DNA from: Kiritimatiellota bacterium | Lineage (GTDB): Bacteria > Verrucomicrobiota > Kiritimatiellia > RFP12 > UBA1067 | DNA length: 7,702 bases | Assembly: GCA_009777165.1 (NCBI GenBank) | Contig: WRML01000091.1 | Coordinates: 1 to 7,702, forward strand | Direction of reading: 5' to 3' | Part shown: piece after piece, positions 4,842 to 7,702 of the stretch | Numbering within the stretch: position 1 is the stretch's first letter | Layout of the letters: every line of letters begins with the position of its first letter | Translations under genes and position numbers: made by a program | Notes under the pieces: model-generated | What the model was told of the DNA's origin: nothing | Seen by the model: only the letters and a program-made list of their open reading frames with translations | Databases searched by the model: none

Positions 4842-7484
4842 ATGAAACAATATCTGTTCTTGTTTTTGGGGTACTTGCTTGTCTTCCCCTTTTTCTTATA
4901 TGCGCAAGCCATTTTCACGGGTCCGTTTGCGGCTCAGACCGCTGGGGATAACGTCACGATTTCATGGAATATCAGCGATGCCAGCATCTTTAAGATTTAT
5001 GGCGTGGCAATCCTGAGGGGGTCATCGCCAACAACGCCTCCTGCTTCCCGCACGATTGTTGAGCCGCATGACCTTGATTTTACCCAATCAACCCCCAACC
5101 GCTCAATGATGGACACACCGCCGCAGACGGGGCAGAAATATTATTATTGGGTCCATGTTTCGTCTTATGATTTCCGTATGGCCTATCTGATGTTTATGTA
5201 CGACGCGATTTATAATTCGCAGGCCTTTGGCCCTGTCGTGGCGTGGTCCGGCACGTTACCGACCATCCCGGCCCCCACGCTGACGGTCAGCAAAGGAACG
5301 TCCGTTGACGGCATCTACCTCGACTGGACTGCCGTCCCCGAGGCGACAAGCTATACGATTTTTTACGGCCTCTCGGAGGATACCTCCACCATGGTACAGC
5401 AGAGCGACTGGACATCCACCAGCGCAAAGCTCAGCGCACCGACAGGCGTCACCTATTATTTTGCGATCAAGGCTGACAACAGCACCGCCCAAAGCGATTT
5501 CAGCAATATCGATTATGGGTTTTGGACACCTGAAATCCCGCCCCCGCAAAACCTGACTGCGACGAAAGGCACACGGAATGACGGCGTAGCGATTACCTGG
5601 GAAGCCGTGAAGGGCGACGATGTGACCTATCACGTTTACAGGGGTGAAACGCCGGACACCCTCTCGATGACCCTGTTGGTTGACGGTCTGACGGAAACCA
5701 ACTGGCTCGATTCGGCGATGCTTGATGCTCCTCCGGAGGAATCCGATAAGACGTATTATTATGCGGCAAAAACCGAATACACGAATGCGTTCAGTCCTTT
5801 CAGCAATGTGGATCTCGGCTACTTGCTGACGGTCAATCCGGTGGTGTTCATTCATGGATGGGGTGGAAGCGCGGGAACCTGGGCGAACATGAGACGTTTG
5901 CTGATGGATGACCCGGAAACGCCCTATCCCGCAAACAAGATATGGGTAGTCGACAAATACGACGGGAGCGGGGACTCGATTCAAAAACTGGCACAAGAGG
6001 TCGCTGTGCAAATTAAGGATTTTTCCGCACTGCACGAGAAACCCGTGGATGTTGTAGCGCACAGTATGGGCGGGCTCGTCCTCCGCTCCGCCTTGGCGCA
6101 ACCGGGCGTACTCGATTCCAGCCATGTGCGGCGGTTCATCTCGATTGCCACGCCGCATTATGGGCAAGGATGGAAATCCGTTTTCAGCACGCAACAACAG
6201 GAGATGTCGTACGGTTCGGAGTTGTTGTGGGATTTGGCGACGGCATGGCATTTCGGCGGCAAAAATTTGCCCAGCGCCAATGTCTTGTGCATCGCGGGAT
6301 TGGAACCCGATAGCGACGACTGGTATTGGGATGGGCTGGTGCATCATTGGTCGGCGGCGCTGGCAGATACGGCCGTGAGATATGTGGCGCGTTCGCACAG
6401 TAAGATACCCGGCTATTTTGATGGCCCGCCGATCTGTGGATGTCCCGGGGGACACAACGACCCGGTCTATGTGCTGGTGAAAAATTTCCTGATGACCGGC
6501 ACGAGCACGCCGACTGGCGCTGACCCCCAAGACCATTTTTGGAGTGACCCGATCGCTAGCGGCGCGATCTTCTTACAGGTGGTGGATGGAACCGGAAATC
6601 CGGTGGCCTACAATGGGTTTATCGTTGACGGCTGGTCATTTGCCGGTCATAGCGGATACTGGAACAGCGCGCGTGAAAAAGGAATCGAACTGGTGACGCA
6701 ATCGACTTGGTTGCCAGGGGGTGACGTGGGCCTTCCCGCGCAACTCTACTCGCTGAATCTCAACGCTTCTGCGTTTTGGCACTATCAGGTGGCGAACCCG
6801 ATTCAAATCCCGGTGAACCCCGGGCGGGTTAGCGTGACGCGGGTGACTGCGGAATTATCGCCACTCTACGTCGTCGTTGATGAACTGACGAAAATCGTCT
6901 CAGGCGGGGCAGGCCAGCTGATGCTGGATGTCATCACGTCGGTCTCTGCCTTGGAATGGACGGCGGTTTCGACTGAACCGTGGCTGACGTTACAAACCAC
7001 ATCGGGAACAGGGAGCGGCGCATTGGCCTATTCGGTGCAGGCGAACGACACGCCCAACGAGCGGGTCGGAACCATTGTCCTGACCTATACCGTCAATGCC
7101 TCCACGGAATCCGTCACCATCACCGTCACGCAGGCGCCGCCATCAACCTCAAGCGAAGTCCCGGTTCCCCACACATGGATGCAGACGTATTTCCCCAATG
7201 CCGACAGTGGCGCGTATGACGCCATTGCGAACAGTGACGGCACGAATGGAGTCCCCGTGTGGGAATCGTATGTGGCGGACCTTGACCCGACGAACAAGAC
7301 AAGCCGTTTCCTCATCACCAATCTTGTGGTGAACGCCGACAGCCAAGTCACCGCGCTCGACTGGACCCCCTACCGCCCCGACCGGACCTACAAGGTCTGG
7401 GGCAAGACGAACCTTACAGACAGCGCATGGTATTACCCCATCAATGGTGCGTCACGGTTCTTTAAGGTGAGCGTGGACTTATGA
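4842..7484 (+). CDS. Exported multidomain alpha/beta hydrolase (lipase/esterase-like) with FN3-like and BACON-like domains
   Basis: An 880-residue secreted protein. The signal peptide is about 1-23 (hydrophobic 5-20, cut near LYAQA). The first Ig/FN3-like domain (about 24-138) is divergent. Two clearer FN3-like units follow (about 143-228 and 234-328); they share LTxxKGTxxDGxxxxW at the start and FSNxDxG at the end. The hydrolase domain (about 331-552) has the oxyanion-hole motif VVFIHGWGG (334-342) and a nucleophile elbow AHSMG with Ser408. Asp497 (in DGLV) and His538 (in GGHNDPVY) are likely triad partners, matching their positions in bacterial lipases. A beta-rich segment (about 560-670), a BACON-like domain (about 674-765; EWTAVSTEPWL, then RVGTIVLTYT, then VTITVTQ) and a C-terminal tail (about 773-880; WESYVADLDPTN, KVWGKTNLTDS, RFFKV) complete it. 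The start is ATG with AAGGTG 5 nt upstream. The substrate is unknown: it could be a lipid, an acylated glycan or another ester. Base composition is visibly less GC-rich than pilM, asnS and hemB. The end overlaps the next gene by ATGA. Confidence 0.9.
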   Translation: MKQYLFLFLGYLLVFPFFLYAQAIFTGPFAAQTAGDNVTISWNISDASIFKIYGVAILRGSSPTTPPASRTIVEPHDLDFTQSTPNRSMMDTPPQTGQKYYYWVHVSSYDFRMAYLMFMYDAIYNSQAFGPVVAWSGTLPTIPAPTLTVSKGTSVDGIYLDWTAVPEATSYTIFYGLSEDTSTMVQQSDWTSTSAKLSAPTGVTYYFAIKADNSTAQSDFSNIDYGFWTPEIPPPQNLTATKGTRNDGVAITWEAVKGDDVTYHVYRGETPDTLSMTLLVDGLTETNWLDSAMLDAPPEESDKTYYYAAKTEYTNAFSPFSNVDLGYLLTVNPVVFIHGWGGSAGTWANMRRLLMDDPETPYPANKIWVVDKYDGSGDSIQKLAQEVAVQIKDFSALHEKPVDVVAHSMGGLVLRSALAQPGVLDSSHVRRFISIATPHYGQGWKSVFSTQQQEMSYGSELLWDLATAWHFGGKNLPSANVLCIAGLEPDSDDWYWDGLVHHWSAALADTAVRYVARSHSKIPGYFDGPPICGCPGGHNDPVYVLVKNFLMTGTSTPTGADPQDHFWSDPIASGAIFLQVVDGTGNPVAYNGFIVDGWSFAGHSGYWNSAREKGIELVTQSTWLPGGDVGLPAQLYSLNLNASAFWHYQVANPIQIPVNPGRVSVTRVTAELSPLYVVVDELTKIVSGGAGQLMLDVITSVSALEWTAVSTEPWLTLQTTSGTGSGALAYSVQANDTPNERVGTIVLTYTVNASTESVTITVTQAPPSTSSEVPVPHTWMQTYFPNADSGAYDAIANSDGTNGVPVWESYVADLDPTNKTSRFLITNLVVNADSQVTALDWTPYRPDRTYKVWGKTNLTDSAWYYPINGASRFFKVSVDL

Positions 7485-7702
7485 ACACTTTTAAATTCAT
7501 GTGGCGATTGGCGCTCGTATCTGCGGTTACATTGACGGCGCGGGGGGGGGTGGAGGTGCGGGTGCGGCAGACGCAGGGGGGGCCCCGGATCCATGTGGAC
7601 GGGGCCCCCGTCGCGCCGCGCTTTTTCTTCGGGGTGGAGCGGTCAGGGAAAATACGCCTTGAACAAGAATGGAAGACGTATTCGTTCGACATCTCGCCGG
7701 AG
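7481..7702 (+). CDS. N-terminus of an exported protein, probably a carbohydrate-active enzyme (3' end outside window)
   Basis: The ATG at 7481 overlaps the TGA of the hydrolase gene (ATGA), and the frame stays open for 74 codons to the window end. An upstream TAAGGTGA (7463-7470) inside the preceding gene can act as ribosome binding site. The product begins with a signal peptide (MNTFKFMWRLALVSAVTLTA, about 1-20). The mature start VEVRVRQTQGGPRIHVDGAP leads into VAPRFFFG, then KTYSFDISPE. That start resembles the N-termini of exported glycoside-hydrolase or beta-galactosidase-like proteins of PVC bacteria. The final segment recalls the 'W..Y.FDI.P' strand of CBM4/9-like carbohydrate-binding modules. 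This is recognition by eye on a short fragment, so the family is uncertain. A run of nine G (7542-7550) lies at codons 21-24, near the signal-peptide cleavage site. Confidence 0.75.
   Translation, partial: MNTFKFMWRLALVSAVTLTARGGVEVRVRQTQGGPRIHVDGAPVAPRFFFGVERSGKIRLEQEWKTYSFDISPE

Noticed and set aside
5256..6536. 426-codon open frame on the minus strand inside the hydrolase gene
   Set aside because: It is antisense to a protein with a signal peptide and clear lipase motifs. The antisense product is Arg/His-rich and low in recognisable structure.

Overview
The window looks like a chromosomal segment of a high-GC, Gram-negative-type bacterium of the PVC superphylum, most likely Verrucomicrobiota/Kiritimatiellota. 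The placement rests on protein features, not on a marker gene. They are: a PilM gene preceded by a small exported beta-rich protein, an arrangement like the Akkermansia Amuc_1101/1102 pilus locus; a large exported hydrolase ending in the 'W..YVA..DPTN...F' plus 'Y.VWG.TNLTDS.W.YP....RFFKV' tail that I associate with many exported Kiritimatiellota proteins; and a following exported protein starting with the 'GGPRI.VDG.PVAPR.FFG' type N-terminus seen in PVC glycoside-hydrolase-like proteins.

Left part, minus strand (1-2136): a type IV pilus/type II secretion-like assembly cluster. It reads from a promoter near 2071-2136, with an UP-element-like A/T block, into a small exported protein (2007-1321). 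Through a one-base stop/start overlap (TAGTG) it continues into pilM (1321 to beyond position 1). The PilM actin-like domain is followed in the same frame by a PilN-like docking motif (EINLMP), a transmembrane helix and the start of a coiled coil, so this is apparently a PilM-PilN fusion.

Middle, minus strand (2214-4699): two housekeeping genes, hemB (porphobilinogen synthase, Zn-type) then asnS (asparaginyl-tRNA synthetase). They are separated by 98 bp carrying three copies of a CTCRCAYAAAG-like repeat (two direct, one inverted) and a 12-bp perfect palindrome. hemB appears to have a promoter so close to its ATG that its mRNA would be nearly leaderless.

Right part, plus strand (4779-7702): divergent from hemB across a 142-bp AT-rich intergenic region is an 880-residue exported multidomain alpha/beta hydrolase. 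In order it has a signal peptide, Ig/FN3-like domains, a lipase-like catalytic domain with an AHSMG nucleophile elbow, a beta domain, a BACON-like domain and the C-terminal tail. It overlaps by ATGA the start of a second exported protein, cut by the window end, whose N-terminus suggests a carbohydrate-active enzyme. The two are probably co-expressed surface or secreted polymer-degrading proteins. No RNA genes, insertion sequences or CRISPR arrays were seen. No stretch above 300 bp lacks a gene.
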